This document shows positions 23,283 through 35,800 of a stretch of 64,000 bases of DNA, one piece after another. The stretch covers positions 10,106,696 through 10,170,695 of the forward strand of contig JAIUCV010000022.1 of the NCBI GenBank assembly GCA_026724425.1. Reading direction: 5' to 3'. The notes below the pieces were generated by a model. The model saw only the letters and a program-made list of their open reading frames with translations, was not told the origin of the DNA and made no database searches. The DNA is from Erythrophleum ivorense. Lineage: Eukaryota > Streptophyta > Magnoliopsida > Fabales > Fabaceae. Position numbers and translations under genes: made by a program. The stretch's first letter is position 1. Every line of letters begins with the position of its first letter.

Positions 23283-24914
23283 ATGGGTCAAGAAGAAACA
23301 AATTTAGCAGTAATAAGATATGAATTAAGTTACTTAGATTATTTAGATAATGAATTTAAAGAATTAAATATGCAAACAACAATTAAAACAGAAGAACAGC
23401 CTTTTAAACCCCCTAATTTACAAGCTGCAGGATATAATCAAACTAATATTGGAACTAGTGCACCTGTAATAGATAGAGAAACAGAAATAAGTAATACTGA
23501 ATTAAGACATAAAGAACCTCTCAAAGAAAATATTGACTTTATGTTTGAAACAATTTATACCCCCACAGATAAAAGTAATTTTCTACCTCCTCCATTAGAA
23601 CAATATGAAACCCGACAAATACCTAATGTAGAAATATGGTTAAATCTAGACTGTCAATTAAATAACGAGAAAAGATTAGAAGAATGGGTAAAAGCTCAAA
23701 TAATAGCTTTATTACATAGAAGTATAGATACTAATTCTGCCCCTTTAGTTGTAGAATCTAGTTTTACAGGAATAGTATTAGAATGGTGGAAAACTCAAAC
23801 TAAATCATTTAGAGAAAATATAAGAAAAACAGAAAATTATAATAGTCGATGAGAATATTATTCTTTATTATTAAGAAAATATGAACAAATATTAAGAAAC
23901 GAATTCTTAGGAAGAAGTGTAGGAGCGAACGAACAAACAAAAATATATAGAGCAATAACAAAATTACACCAAATAGGCATATGTACTTTAGAACCAAACG
24001 ATTTAAATCAATATATTTGTGAATTTAAAAAATATTATTATGAAGCTAGATTTTTTAATTATGAACAAAAAAGATTCTATTTAGATTTATTTTACCATAA
24101 ACTACCAAAGTTATTATCTGAGACATTAATAATTGAATATCAGAAAGCATTTAATGATAAAACAGACTTAATACCTCATTTAGATACTATGGGAAGAAGA
24201 GAAGATTATCTTAGAGAATATTTATCAAATAAATGTAAAGAAGCATGGAGAAATAAAAAATATTATAAAACAAATAAATTAATCTTACGATGTCAAGATC
24301 TCGAAACACCTCATAGATGGGGATGTAAACCTGTAACAAAATATAAAAGGAAGAAACAATCAAAATATAGCAAATATCACACACCTTATAAAAAGTATAA
24401 ATATAGTTTTAGAAAATGTCCAAAATCAAAACTTCAACAAAAATCCAAAGCTCAGAGACACTTCAAACCGCAACAATACTTTAAGAAAGGAAAAAGAAAA
24501 TTAAATTATAAAAAATATCCCACAAAATGTCAATGTTATAATTGTGGAGAAATAGGACATATATCAACAGACTGTAAGAAACCCAGAAATAAGAAAAGTC
24601 CAAATATTATGGAATTAGCTGATGATTATAAATTAGAACCAATAGAATTTAAGAAATATCTAGAAGAAGAATTAGATTATTTAGATATAGAAATTTATAA
24701 ATTAGATATAGAATCAGAATATAGTAAATCTAGTAATAGCGAATCAAAATCTGAAAATAGTGATTTATACCCAATAGATTATATAACTGAAGAAGATCAA
24801 ATTAATATGATGCAAGCAGAAAGCAGTAGTCAAAATGAAAATAAATATGAAGAATTTCAAGAAATTAAAAATCCTATAGAAGGAATAGTGGAAAAAAGAA
24901 TGATGTTTAATTAA
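23283..24914 (+). pseudogene. pararetroviral capsid protein with zinc knuckle
   Basis: The frame encodes a capsid-like core (W-x-K-A-Q-I-I-A-L-L near 23,690; later a Y-R-A-I-T-K-L region), then a Lys/Arg-rich stretch (about 24,330-24,530), then a perfect CX2CX4HX4C zinc knuckle at 24,534-24,575, and an acidic Glu/Asp/Ser-rich tail to 24,914. This order of core, basic RNA-binding region, zinc knuckle and acidic end is typical of Caulimoviridae capsid precursors. In-frame stops occur at 23,850-23,852 and 24,912-24,914, the latter just before the movement protein part in the same frame, so it is a broken polyprotein and not two genes. Confidence 0.85.
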
Positions 24915-25583
24915 AAACAATATAATAAAATCCAAGATAAAGAATTAGACCTAACACCACATGATCTTACCAAAAAGAGTATTATACAACAAATAGGAAA
25001 ATTTATTAAAGCCACTAAAAAAGAAAAATCTGCTTGTATAGTAATTGAAAAGAAACATCCAATAGAAGCAACGTTAATTGAAGGAATATTAAGAATACCT
25101 TTAATTGATAAAACTTTGATTGAACAAGAAATTCAAAAATTAGATATTAAAGATGAAGTAACTGAAATTTATATACTAGGAGTACAATTATTAATAAAAG
25201 TTTATTTTAAAGCAGGAATAGATACACCAATAGAATTATTACTTACAGATAATAGAATTATAGATAATGTTCCTAATAGTATATTAGGAGTATTAAATGG
25301 AAATATAATATATCAAAAATTAAAGCTAACTGTTAACACTAATTTTGCTATCTCTAGAGCAGAAACAAATATAAATCGAACTTTAGTCATTTATCATAAA
25401 TTACAAGGAATAAAAATGACTCCAGGAAGTCAAATAATCAGTATAACTAGAATGGTAAGACTAGTATTTTTAAATGAACATAAAATTTATAAAAGAAATT
25501 TAGGAAATATTACAATAAATAAATATTTTATGCCAGTATTAGAAGAATTACCATTAGACCAATCTAGAATAACGATACCTTGA
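24915..25583 (+). pseudogene. pararetroviral movement protein (30K superfamily)
   Basis: Downstream of and in frame with the capsid, the translation contains the pattern I-L-G-V-Q-L-L-I-K, then G-I-D-T-P-I with L-x-D-N-R-I, then a G-N-x-x-Y-Q-K-L-K-L-T-V block and a final G-x-K-M-x-P-G-S segment. These match the beta-strand core and conserved Asp of the 30K movement proteins of cavemo- and caulimoviruses, which widen plasmodesmata. The start is set by the preceding stop because the protein was part of a polyprotein. A stop at 25,581-25,583 separates it from the protease. Its place after the capsid and not before it is noteworthy. Confidence 0.75.
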
Positions 25584-26222
25584 CAATTACAATTAGAATT
25601 AGACCAAACTAAAGAACTAGGAGAAGAAAATCTTTCCAGAATAACCTTTAATAATAAACTAGAAAGTCGAAATATTCGAATAAATACACCAACTGATATT
25701 AATATTAATATTCATCCTAGAAGAAGTATTCAAGAATCTATACCTATAAGCCGACCATTGATCAGATTTAGAAGCCATAGTAATTATGAAGCACATAGAA
25801 TTGCAAAAATCCCAATAAGATCAAACATAGTAGAACTTCGACCTAATACCCCTAAAATTGATTTAATCCAACCACTAGAAAACTTTATCCTCTTAGAAAT
25901 TACAAAAGAAGGAAAATGGATCGAAATAATTGCATTAATAGATCCCAACATTATTAAAAGTACTATTCAATTAGAATATACAGATAATAATATTGAAATC
26001 AATAAAAAAGATACAATAGCACAAACAATTATTAGATTTAATTATAGGGATATCATTAAAATAAAATTATTTGTTGAACCAAAAATTGATAATAATCAAA
26101 CTCATAAAATTATCTTAGTACAAGACTTCTTAGATAATGTAACACCATATAGAATTTAAAAGAATAGAATTTTAATTAATATAAATTACCAAGTCGTAAT
26201 ATTAAACAAAATAACATTAATT
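25584..26222 (+). pseudogene. pararetroviral linker and aspartic protease
   Basis: In the same frame as the movement protein, a linker is followed by a retropepsin-like segment near 25,880-26,160 with the hydrophobic-hydrophobic-D motif A-L-I-D-P-N, where the active-site triplet should be D-T/S-G, and later an I-L-V-Q-D-F-L segment corresponding to the second conserved block. The loss of the glycine and Thr/Ser would kill catalysis. The frame stops at 26,157-26,159, but similarity in style continues to about 26,222, after which AT-rich DNA begins. The RT that should follow is missing here and is found instead at 18.9 kb. Confidence 0.65.
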
Positions 26223-26506
26223 TAATTAAAATAAAATTTTACTATATCTTAATAAAATTTATTTATGTAAAATATCAATTTCAAAAATATCATACAATGA
26301 TCAATATAGGAACAAATATTATAATAGTTAAATATAATATATTATCATCGTAATTATGAAAAAAAAAATCCATGAGCAATGCAGTAAAAAAAATTTATTA
26401 TATAAAATTATCTGTTGATATAACAGTACAAATAATAGGATCTAGACTTTTACGTCATTATTGTACTTTTAGTGTATTCTATTTTAATTTAAATAAAGTA
26501 GGTCTA

Positions 26507-26544
<38 letters not shown>

Positions 26545-26836
26545 TGGATCCCTTTGATGCACAAATGTGGAAGGAAGAATTTTTCAGTCAATTCCATGAG
26601 GAGTCCAAGATTGCTCATTGTTTGCTCTTTCTTTGCCGATAAGTCCAACGATGGATGAGAAGAAGCATCGTATCTTCCATGCTGCCGGTTTTCGTTTCCT
26701 TTGATTTTCGTTTCCTACTTCGTACTCTTTCTCTATCTTTATCCGAAGGTAACACAATACAAGCTCTTCTTGCTCGAGATAATAACTCACCCTTACGAGT
26801 AGATTTTGTTTTGGAGCTCATTGTCGAGGCCGTCAG
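26223..26836 (+). promoter_or_regulatory. IRE1 upstream region between viral sequence and start codon
   Basis: About 0.6 kb separate the last viral codons from the IRE1 ATG. The left half is very AT-rich and holds a (TA)n run at 26,511-26,541. The right half (26,550-26,836) has balanced composition and probably includes the promoter and 5' UTR. A single TATA box cannot be chosen because of the repeat. Small frames here are not conserved-looking. Confidence 0.45.
26511..26541 (+). repeat. (TA)n microsatellite upstream of IRE1
   Basis: About 15 TA units in a row between the pararetroviral remains and the IRE1 transcribed region. Confidence 0.9.
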
Positions 26837-29800
26837 ATGAAATATCGATTCGTTAGCATTACACGCTCTCTCATTTTGCTAATTCTGGTGTTTTGGAGCT
26901 TAACTGGCCATGTGTCGAAATCAGAGAGCTCCCAAGTCTCGCTCGTGGATTATATTGAGGAAGACTTCAAAGGTTTATATCCACCTTTAAGCCGTCCAAG
27001 CCGATCTATTTTGTCTTTTCCAGCGTGAGTTCTTGAGTAATTTTCCTCATTTATCTTATTTGACCTCCCTTTTATTTGTCTCTTTCTGAATGATAATAAT
27101 AATTTTGGAGGCTCATAATTGGTTTTTAAGCAACATGACACTTTCTGCGTGGTGTTTATTTTGATTATAAAGACATTCCTTGGCTGTTGAGTAGATACGA
27201 TGATACTGAAAACTGTGATTTTTTTTCCCTGATAAATGGAACAAACAAATTAGGAAACAAAAGGAAGAAGATCAGACCACCCACAGGAAATATAACTTAA
27301 ACTCTTCCTAAGAAGAGGGTGAGCTAATCTTTCATAGTATCTTGCAAAAGTTGGATGTTGAAAGACCTAAGAAGTATCAATACTGAGTACGCGGATGGGG
27401 TACGAGACAATATGGTACATGGGATATGATAATTTTTAAAATTTTAGGATACTCATATTGGAGGTATATATAATTATATATATATTCAACAAATTAATAC
27501 ATTAAAAGGTAAACAACATAAAAGAAAATTAAGTCTTAAACAAGTATTTCAAATATAACATAATATATCCATAAAAAGTTATCAATAAAAGCATAAAACA
27601 AATTAAAACTAGAATTTTCAATTCAAATTAAATGCTAATCTTTATCTCTATTTTCATTACTAAGGTTTTTTATAAGCTTTTGAACTGTTTTGGAGCGCTT
27701 TGAAATGTACTGGTGCATTTTGAAATGTTTCAAGATATATTGGACCCCAAAAAAAAACAGTTGGTAATATAGATGTTGGACTACGGTACATGTATCGTAT
27801 TGGATATGAATCCAATATGGATATGTCTCCTTTTTTGGTGTATTAGTACTTTCTAGTGAAAGACCTAAAAATTCAGTCCATCTCAAGAATTTCCTTTCCA
27901 ATTGAGCTGGTGTCAGCCTTATCTTTAAAAAGTCTTAGTAATTTAAATGGGTTTTAATGTCATCAACATGGAATATCTTTCTCCTTCCCCTGTATTGTAG
28001 TTTAGGGCCCTTTAGGGAGTTTTGAAGAGGATGGGGTAGGATGGAGTGGAAAGAGTGAGAGTTCTCACTCTATTGTTTGGGAAGTTAATGAAAAAGGGAT
28101 GGCAACTCATTTCCCTCTGGAAGTTATAATGTTGAATTTCCAACATTACCTTATGTTTGAACATCATAGTACTGTTATATTAGTTTCTTCTATAAGCAAA
28201 AGGTAATCTAACCATATTACTCTACTTTTTTTTTGTTTTCTTTTTTTTGGGGGGGGGGGTGAGGAACCATATTACTCTATTTGGTTCTTACTTTTTACAT
28301 TGTCATTGGACAGTAAGCGTAGTACGACCCTAGTTGCTGCCCTAGATGGGACAATATACTTGGTGGAGATTGGTTCTATGAGGGTAATATGGTCATTTCC
28401 GACAGGATCGCCAATTTACCACTCATATCAAGCTCTTCTCAACAAGGATAACATTAAAGAAAATGTGTCTGGGTTAGCCAGTGAGTTCATGGAATGTGGA
28501 GATGACTGGGCATTATATATCCAAAGCAAGCACTTTGGTAAAATGGTATGAGCGCAGATATCAATATATTGTAGTTGTTAAATTAGTTCATTTCAAAGTA
28601 AATGCATGTTGGTTGTGGTTTACAACTAATATCCTGGATTTTAACAATTATGTGTATATTGACTCATTGACAAGTTAGTTTAGTGTTATTCTTTTGGATT
28701 AATGAACTGTGGATACTTAATAATACATGGCCATCTTGCTTTCTCATGCCCACTTTTACTCCCCTCAACCTTTTCTTCTGGTCGTCACAAAATTTTCATT
28801 GCATTATGTGCTCTTGCTGTTGCATCATACTCTATGGATGTAAAAGGATATAAGGATGCATTACACTGCTTTTGACTTCTGAGTGTCTTAAAACTATTGA
28901 CTGTTAGTTGCCTATATATATATATATATTTTAATATGGCACCTGAATTGTGGCCTTTGAAAAATGCTAAATTGGCAGCAAAGCTTTGGTTGGAATACAA
29001 GTCTTTTTTGGTTATGAACATATACCTGCCATGGTGAACCTGTAAACTTAAATGGAAAAAGTACAACTAAAAGGAAAAAAAAAAAAAAAACTAACGTTAA
29101 AACTTCTAATTAATCAATGACTTTTGTTGCTTTTTTTTTTTCCCTCTTCTGATATTACAACCAGTGATGTTACCGAGAACTTGTTTGTCTTATTGTCTGG
29201 GAGCCTTTTTTTTTTTTCCTTTTTTTGTTGGGGGGGTGGGGGGAGGGGTTTCCTTTTAATGGATGCTCACTCTGATTGGTTTATTATGTTTGCAGAGACT
29301 TTCAACATCTGTTGCGGATTTTGTTGCAGCGACACCTACCTTTGCAGAGGATGGAGCAGTTATTCTTGGATCCAAAAGAAGTACTTTGTTTGAAGTTGAT
29401 GCTATGAATGGAAAGGTCATTCAAAGCTATGCTGCTGATAATCCTTCTGCTCTGTGGAATAATGACATGCAGAATATAACAAATATTGTCAATACAAAGA
29501 ATAAGGAGCTGGCTGATCCTACAACACTAAGCACACCAGAGCTTCTACTCAAAATAATTAGAACAGATTATTCTCTACAAGGTGTAGGTCCTAGATCTGG
29601 GAAAGTTTTGTGGACTATGACTGTAGCTGAATTTGAGGCTTCATTATATTGCGGACATAATGAAATTCTGTCTGCTGGGGCTTCATTAGATTCAGAGAAT
29701 AAATATGCCACCGATAGTGGCTTGGATTTTGCTATGCCATACGCATGTCGTGATATCAAAGAAGTCTACCGCCTGCGAAAGAATTTTCTTTTACAACGTG

Positions 29801-32800
29801 ATATCACTGAAAGATTATCTGGGGCTTATCATGATAATAAAATGCTGCCGGTGCCTACTTCAGATCTGATGCTTCCTTCAGAGTCTAATTTAGATATATC
29901 ATTAAATCAACATGATGATAATATGATGCTTCCTACTTCTTTTCCAAATTTGTTGCCTTCTCTGCAGGGAAATTTGGACTCCTATGACAATAATGTTAAT
30001 GTAGCCACCCTTCCTGAGCCTCCCACAGAGATTACTGCACCAGGGGAAGTTGATAGGAACAGGGTGGTAGAATGGTCAACAAAATTATCTTTAATATTGT
30101 TTATATTCTTACTTCTGGGTTTTTTGATATGCTACTATCCTCTAGTGGTCAAAAGCCAAGTTATGTTGGAGCTCCAAAACAGTGGATCTGAAATAAAAAT
30201 TGCACCTCTTAAGAAAAGGAGAGCACGTAAGTCAGGAAAGAACAATGGCACTGTTGACAAAAAGGATAAGCATCTATCATCAGAAGATGAGAATGCAATG
30301 AGAAGTAACAAAATTGATAGGGAAGCAGGGCTGCACGTTGATAAAGTTGATGAAGGGGCTAATGGACGCCAAATTGGTAAACTGTTTGTATCAAATAAAG
30401 AAATTGCCAAGGGAAGCAATGGTACCATAGTCCTTGAGGGAATATATGAAGGCCGGGCAGTTGCTGTCAAGCGTCTGGTCCAGGCTCATCATGATGTCGC
30501 CCTGAAGGAAATCCAAAATCTCATTGCATCTGACCATCATCCTAACATTGTCCGGTGGCATGGGGTGGAATATGATCAAGATTTTATTTATCTTGCTCTG
30601 GAACGTTGTACGTGCAGCTTAGATGATTTGATTCAGATTTACTCAGATTTCTCTTCAAACTCAGTGTTTAGCAAGGAGCAACCTTCTAGATGTTTGATGA
30701 AGGTCCAGAGAGAGACAGGGAAGGATAATATGCAAGAGCTTTGGAAAGCAAACGGCTATCCATCCCCTTTATTATTGAAGCTGATGAGGTCATTATGAAG
30801 TTTTCTTGATTATTTGAAATATTTATTGACATAATTTCTTGGTATATATGGCTAGCTTGGATTGAGATATTCTACCATGTAAGGATTGATGTGCAGGAGC
30901 ATTGTTCCCATTGATGGGATAATTCTTATGGAAGAAAAGGATGGGTGATAAATGAAGATGTTAGATTTAAGGTAGAGGTAGGTAGCTTCAAGAAAGAGAA
31001 GATGTGAGAATAATTCTGGCTTTAAAATGTGATAGGGGAGTCCAACAGGATGAGAGGGTTATCAAGGATGACATGAATGGAAGATATAGTAGTAAAAGGG
31101 TTGGGTGGATGTGTGATAGAAAGAAGAAGAATAGTAGAATAGAAGAGAGAAGAATGAGAGAAAGAGGAAATCCGAAACTTCAATTGATTGTTAACCTGCT
31201 CTGCCACTTTGACTTACAACTACATATACTGAAGTTAGTTAAACAACTAACTTCTCATAACAGCTATTAACAGAATAACAGAACAACTATCTCTACTAAC
31301 AGCTTCTGTTATTAACAAGTTAACTTCCAACTAACTAACCTCTCTTACAGGATGCTTACATCTAACAATACTCCCTCCCTTTGAAATACCCTTGACCTCA
31401 AGGGTTACTGTCATTAATACAAAAAGTTGGATACATTCTCTGGAAATCAAACAACTTAACTTAAGTGGCATACTTATCCAGCAGGTTCTTCCACTGAATC
31501 AATACTTCTATGATAGGCCTTCCCTTCTTCACCGCTTGTCTATGCAATATCTCCTCCAGAATTTGTTGGTCAGGTTGGGCTGGCCAATTTGGGTGAGGGT
31601 GCTGCTGTGCTATTGCTGCGTTAGGAGAAGGTTTAAGTAAAGAAACATGGAATGTATTGTGTATTCTAGAGTCAGGTGGCAGCTCTAGCTTGTAAACAAC
31701 TGTTCCAATTTTTTGTGCAACCTTGTAAGGCCCAAAATACCTAGAACCAAGCTTTTGTGAACTCCTAGAAGCTACTGTCAGCTGCCTATAAGGCTGAAGC
31801 TTTAAGAAAACCCATTCACCTTGAAATTGGCTCTGTTCTTCTTCTATCGGCCTGTTGCTTCATTTAATTAGCAGCTCCTATGCAGATGATGCTTAATGAT
31901 AGCAATCGTCTCCTCCCTTGCTGTAAAAGTTCTATCAACTGCTTCTACCAATGCATGATTAGGCAAATAGGGAATATGGATAGGAGGCTTCTGGCCATGC
32001 ACAACTTCATAAGGTGTGGTTTGAATTGCTGTATGAAAAGTAGTGTTACATCATCATTCAGCTAAGGACAACCACTTAAACTATTCTCTCCGTTTTTCCC
32101 ATGTCAGGTACCTCAAGTAAGTCTCTAAACAGCGGTTTAATACCTCAGCTTGACCATTAGATTGAGGATGGTGAGCTGACATTAAATTATGTTGAATTCC
32201 CAACTTCATCATGAACTCACTCGAAAAATTATTAATGAAGATAGGGTCTCCATCACTGACCACTTCAATTGGAGCCCCATGAAGCTTGTAAATTTTATCT
32301 AAAAATTGTTGAGCCACTTTTGCTGCTGTGTAGGGGTGTGTAAAAGCAATAAAATGGACATACTTGCTCATTCCATCAACAACAACCATAATTGTGGCCT
32401 TCCCTCCTGACTTAGGTAGGCCTCCAATGAAATCCATAGAAGTTCTTACCCAAATTCCTTTAGGAATGGGTAAAGGTTGAAGTAACCTTGGACTAGCGAT
32501 AGTCTCATTCTTACATCAAGCACATGTATCACACTCCCTAATGAAAAGTTTAACAGCAGCCTCCATGTTATTCCACCAAAAGAAAACTTTCAATCTTTGA
32601 CAAGTGGCCTTTACTTCTGAATGTCCTCCTTGTGGAGATGAATGCATCCATGAAATTAATCTTTCCTTTAACTGATTATCATATTCAATCCCTACCTTGC
32701 CATTTCTCCTAAGTATCTGCCCATTCCATGTGTATTTACTTTGATTGCTGGGATGTTGAGCTAAATGATTAATTATAGCTCAGAAATCATCATCTTGCTG

Positions 32801-35800
32801 CCATGAATTTGGAATTTGCCACTATAAATCAGTGGTAACTGAAGAAACAGCCATTTGTAGCAGTTGAGCCCCTTTTACTCAAGATAAAGCATCTGCTGCT
32901 CTGTTTTCACTGCCCTTCTTGTATTGTATTTCATAATCATAGCCTATTAGTTTAGCATGCCATAAAAGTTGAAATGATGTCTTCAACTTCTGATCTAACA
33001 AGTATGTTAAACTCTACTGATCTGTTCGTAGGATAAAATGCCTCCCATCTAAGTACTGGTGCCATTGCTCCACTGCATCTACCACTGCTAGGAGTTCTTT
33101 CTCATAAACTGACAAGGCTGCATGTTTTGGGGACAAAGCCTTACTGTCATAGGCCAGTGGCTGGTTTTGTTGCATGAGAACAGCTCCTATGCCATGACTT
33201 CATGCATTTGTTTCCACTATGAATGTCTTAGTGAAATCAAGTAAAGCAAGCACTAGAGCTGATGTTAAGGCTTCCTTCAAAGCTTAAAAAGCTTTGGTAG
33301 CTTCTTCAGACTGTGAAAAACTGTTGTTTTTCAGCAACTTAGTTAATGGTCTTGCTATCTCTCCATAGCCTCTAATACATCTTCTATAATAGCTTGCCAA
33401 ACTTAAGAATGATCTGAGTTGCTTTATGTTGGTATAGGCCATTGTTGCACTGCTTGAATTTTTTGTGGATCAGTAGCAACCCCATCAGAATTGATTATGT
33501 GGCCCAAATGCTCTACATGTGTTGAAGCAAATGAACACTTAATTTGACAAGATATTGGTGTTTCCTCAAAATTTCCAACACCAATTGTAAGTGTCTCACA
33601 TGGCTCTCTAAACTGAGGCTGTAGATTAAGATGGCATTTAAAAAAAAAAAAGGAAAAAATTTCCTCAAATACTCCTTAAAAATACTGTTCATGGCTGCTT
33701 GGAATGTTGCTGGTGTGTTTATAAGACCAAATGGCATTACAACAAACTCATAATGCCCGGAATGAGTTTTGAAGGCTGTCTTTTGAACATCTTTTGGATC
33801 CATCCGTATCTGATGATAACCAACGCGCAAGTCCAGCTTAGTAAACAATTTAGCTTCTTGCAAGTAATAACTCCTCCACTATAGGGATTGGAAATTTGTC
33901 TTTGATTGTGTGCTTATTTAACTCTCTCTTGTCAATACACATTCTCCAAGACCCATCTTTCTTCTTCACAAGGACTATAGATGCTGCAAAAGGTGAACAA
34001 CTATTCTGAATTACCTCTAACTTCAATAACTCATCCGCCATTTTTTCAATTGCATCCTTTTGAGATGCTGGGTATTTGTAAGGCCTAATAGTGATGGGAT
34101 TTGCACCTTCTTCCAATTTAATGCTATGATTATGCCCTTCTCTAAAGGGTCGTAAGGAATCAGGTGTCTCAAATTGTTGTTACCGAATGCTCTGTAGTAT
34201 TGTTTATAAATGGCTACTGCTCGTCGCTTCGAAACAGAAGGTGATAAGTAGGAGTAGCTACAGTTGTAGAGACAATTAGTAAAATAACAAAGAAGAAAAA
34301 GATAGTAGCAGATGGTCATGGCTATCCTAGCTTTCGAGAGGCCGGGTTCTCTCCAATTGTCACTCCAAATTTTCCTTAACCTCCCTCTGATACTAAAGCC
34401 CTTCTCTCACACAATCCCCCGGATTCTCTCTCCTCCATATGGCTCTCATGGGGTCAGAGTTAGTTAGGCTCAGGTAATTCCTCCTTTTGCCCTCCTCCTG
34501 CCACCTCATTACACTTATGGGCCTTACTCTTTTCTCTTTTTTCTTTCATAGGTTCTCCTGCTCGTTACATTGTGCCCATCACAAATACATCTTTATAATC
34601 TCCCAATAATTGTTGAATGGTCTGTGGAGCTTCATTGTTATCACTGGTCTGAATAGACATACATTTCAGCCCCTCTTCCATGCCTTGCATTGCTTGAATG
34701 ACAAAAAATTGAGCCTCTTCTTCACTGATTTCTTGAATCTCCTTTTATGACACAATTTCCACCTATTTGGGGTACTAGCTACCAATTTCATCAAATTTCC
34801 CTTATACCAGAGTATCATTTTAAGATTAACAAAATCCCAGTGCACACATCCAACTGCTTTTAACCAACTCATTCCCAAAACCATATCACACCCATTTAAG
34901 GGAATGACCAATGCATCTGCCCAAAACTCCTCTCCTTGTATTTTCCAACAAAACTCCTTACAAACTCCCTAATTGCTAATTTTCCACCTCCTGCAATTGT
35001 CACCTGAGCATCTCTTAATTCTTCCACTGCAATCCCCAACTTCTTTGCGGTTTGTGTATCTATGAAGTCATGAATACTACCACTGTCAATTAGAATGCGT
35101 AATACATTTCTTCCCACGTGTCCTTCTACCCTCACAGTAGTGTTACCATCCATCCTTTCAATTGCATTTAGTGAAATCTTGGGAGATCTTGTAAAATGTT
35201 GATCTAATTCATCATCTTCTGTAGCTCCTTCCTTTCGGCCAATCTTCTCCACTACTTCAAGTGTAGCTGCAATTTCTTGCGGTGAGGCTACTCATGCCCT
35301 TGAGTGTATTTTTAATGGCAAAAATAACATGTGTTATTGGTCCTATGCTCCTCAATTTCTTCTGGTAGAAGAGCCTTGTGCAGCCTAAATCCGCCTTTGT
35401 TGCTTGCTTGGCCCACCTTCTAATTACTACTCACAGACCCAGTAGCTACTGACTTACTGTAATTTAATCGTTCTGGTTTATTGTAAGTTTGACCTCCCCA
35501 ACACCCCATTCTTGATACCTTCTTGCTATCCCCACTTCTATTTGATGACTGGAAACTCAGTTCTTGCAGCTTTGCAATTCTTATTGTATCCAACAAGCTC
35601 TGTGGCCTAAACAACTGTACTCCCTTTGCAATTTCCTCCTTCAATCCATTCTATGAAACAGCTAATTAGCTGGCGCTCAGTAAGCTTCACCTTATATGAA
35701 AGATCACCAAAAGCTTCTTGATAGTCATGAAAACACTTCCCAGTCTGTCTAAGTTGCATCAATTCTTCCATTGGGTCTTCATATACTGGTCCAAACCTCC

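Larger units (their letters stand above)
18814..26222 (+). mobile_element. rearranged endogenous pararetrovirus (Caulimoviridae)
   Basis: Caulimovirid domains are arranged as a permuted circle: leader scrap, RT, RNase H, overlapping ORF2, promoter and poly(A) signal, leader, tRNA-Met primer site, coiled-coil, capsid, movement protein, protease. The high A content and lysine-rich capsid are in keeping with an integrated plant virus. A 39-bp direct repeat (18,814-18,852 and 22,511-22,549, 37 matches) marks the same leader position twice, so at least two partial viral units are joined. No LTRs or integrase are present. Coding frames carry several stops and at least three frameshifts, so no complete protein can be made from the locus as it stands. 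Confidence 0.85.

Noticed and set aside
26584..26840. Overlapping open frames on both strands upstream of IRE1
   Set aside because: Located in the presumed IRE1 5' UTR or promoter, mutually overlapping, with no conserved pattern. The + frame 26,655-26,840 stops at the IRE1 start and lacks a family match.
31880..32065. + strand open frame in IRE1 intron 3
   Set aside because: Antisense to the Reina-like integrase; a shadow.
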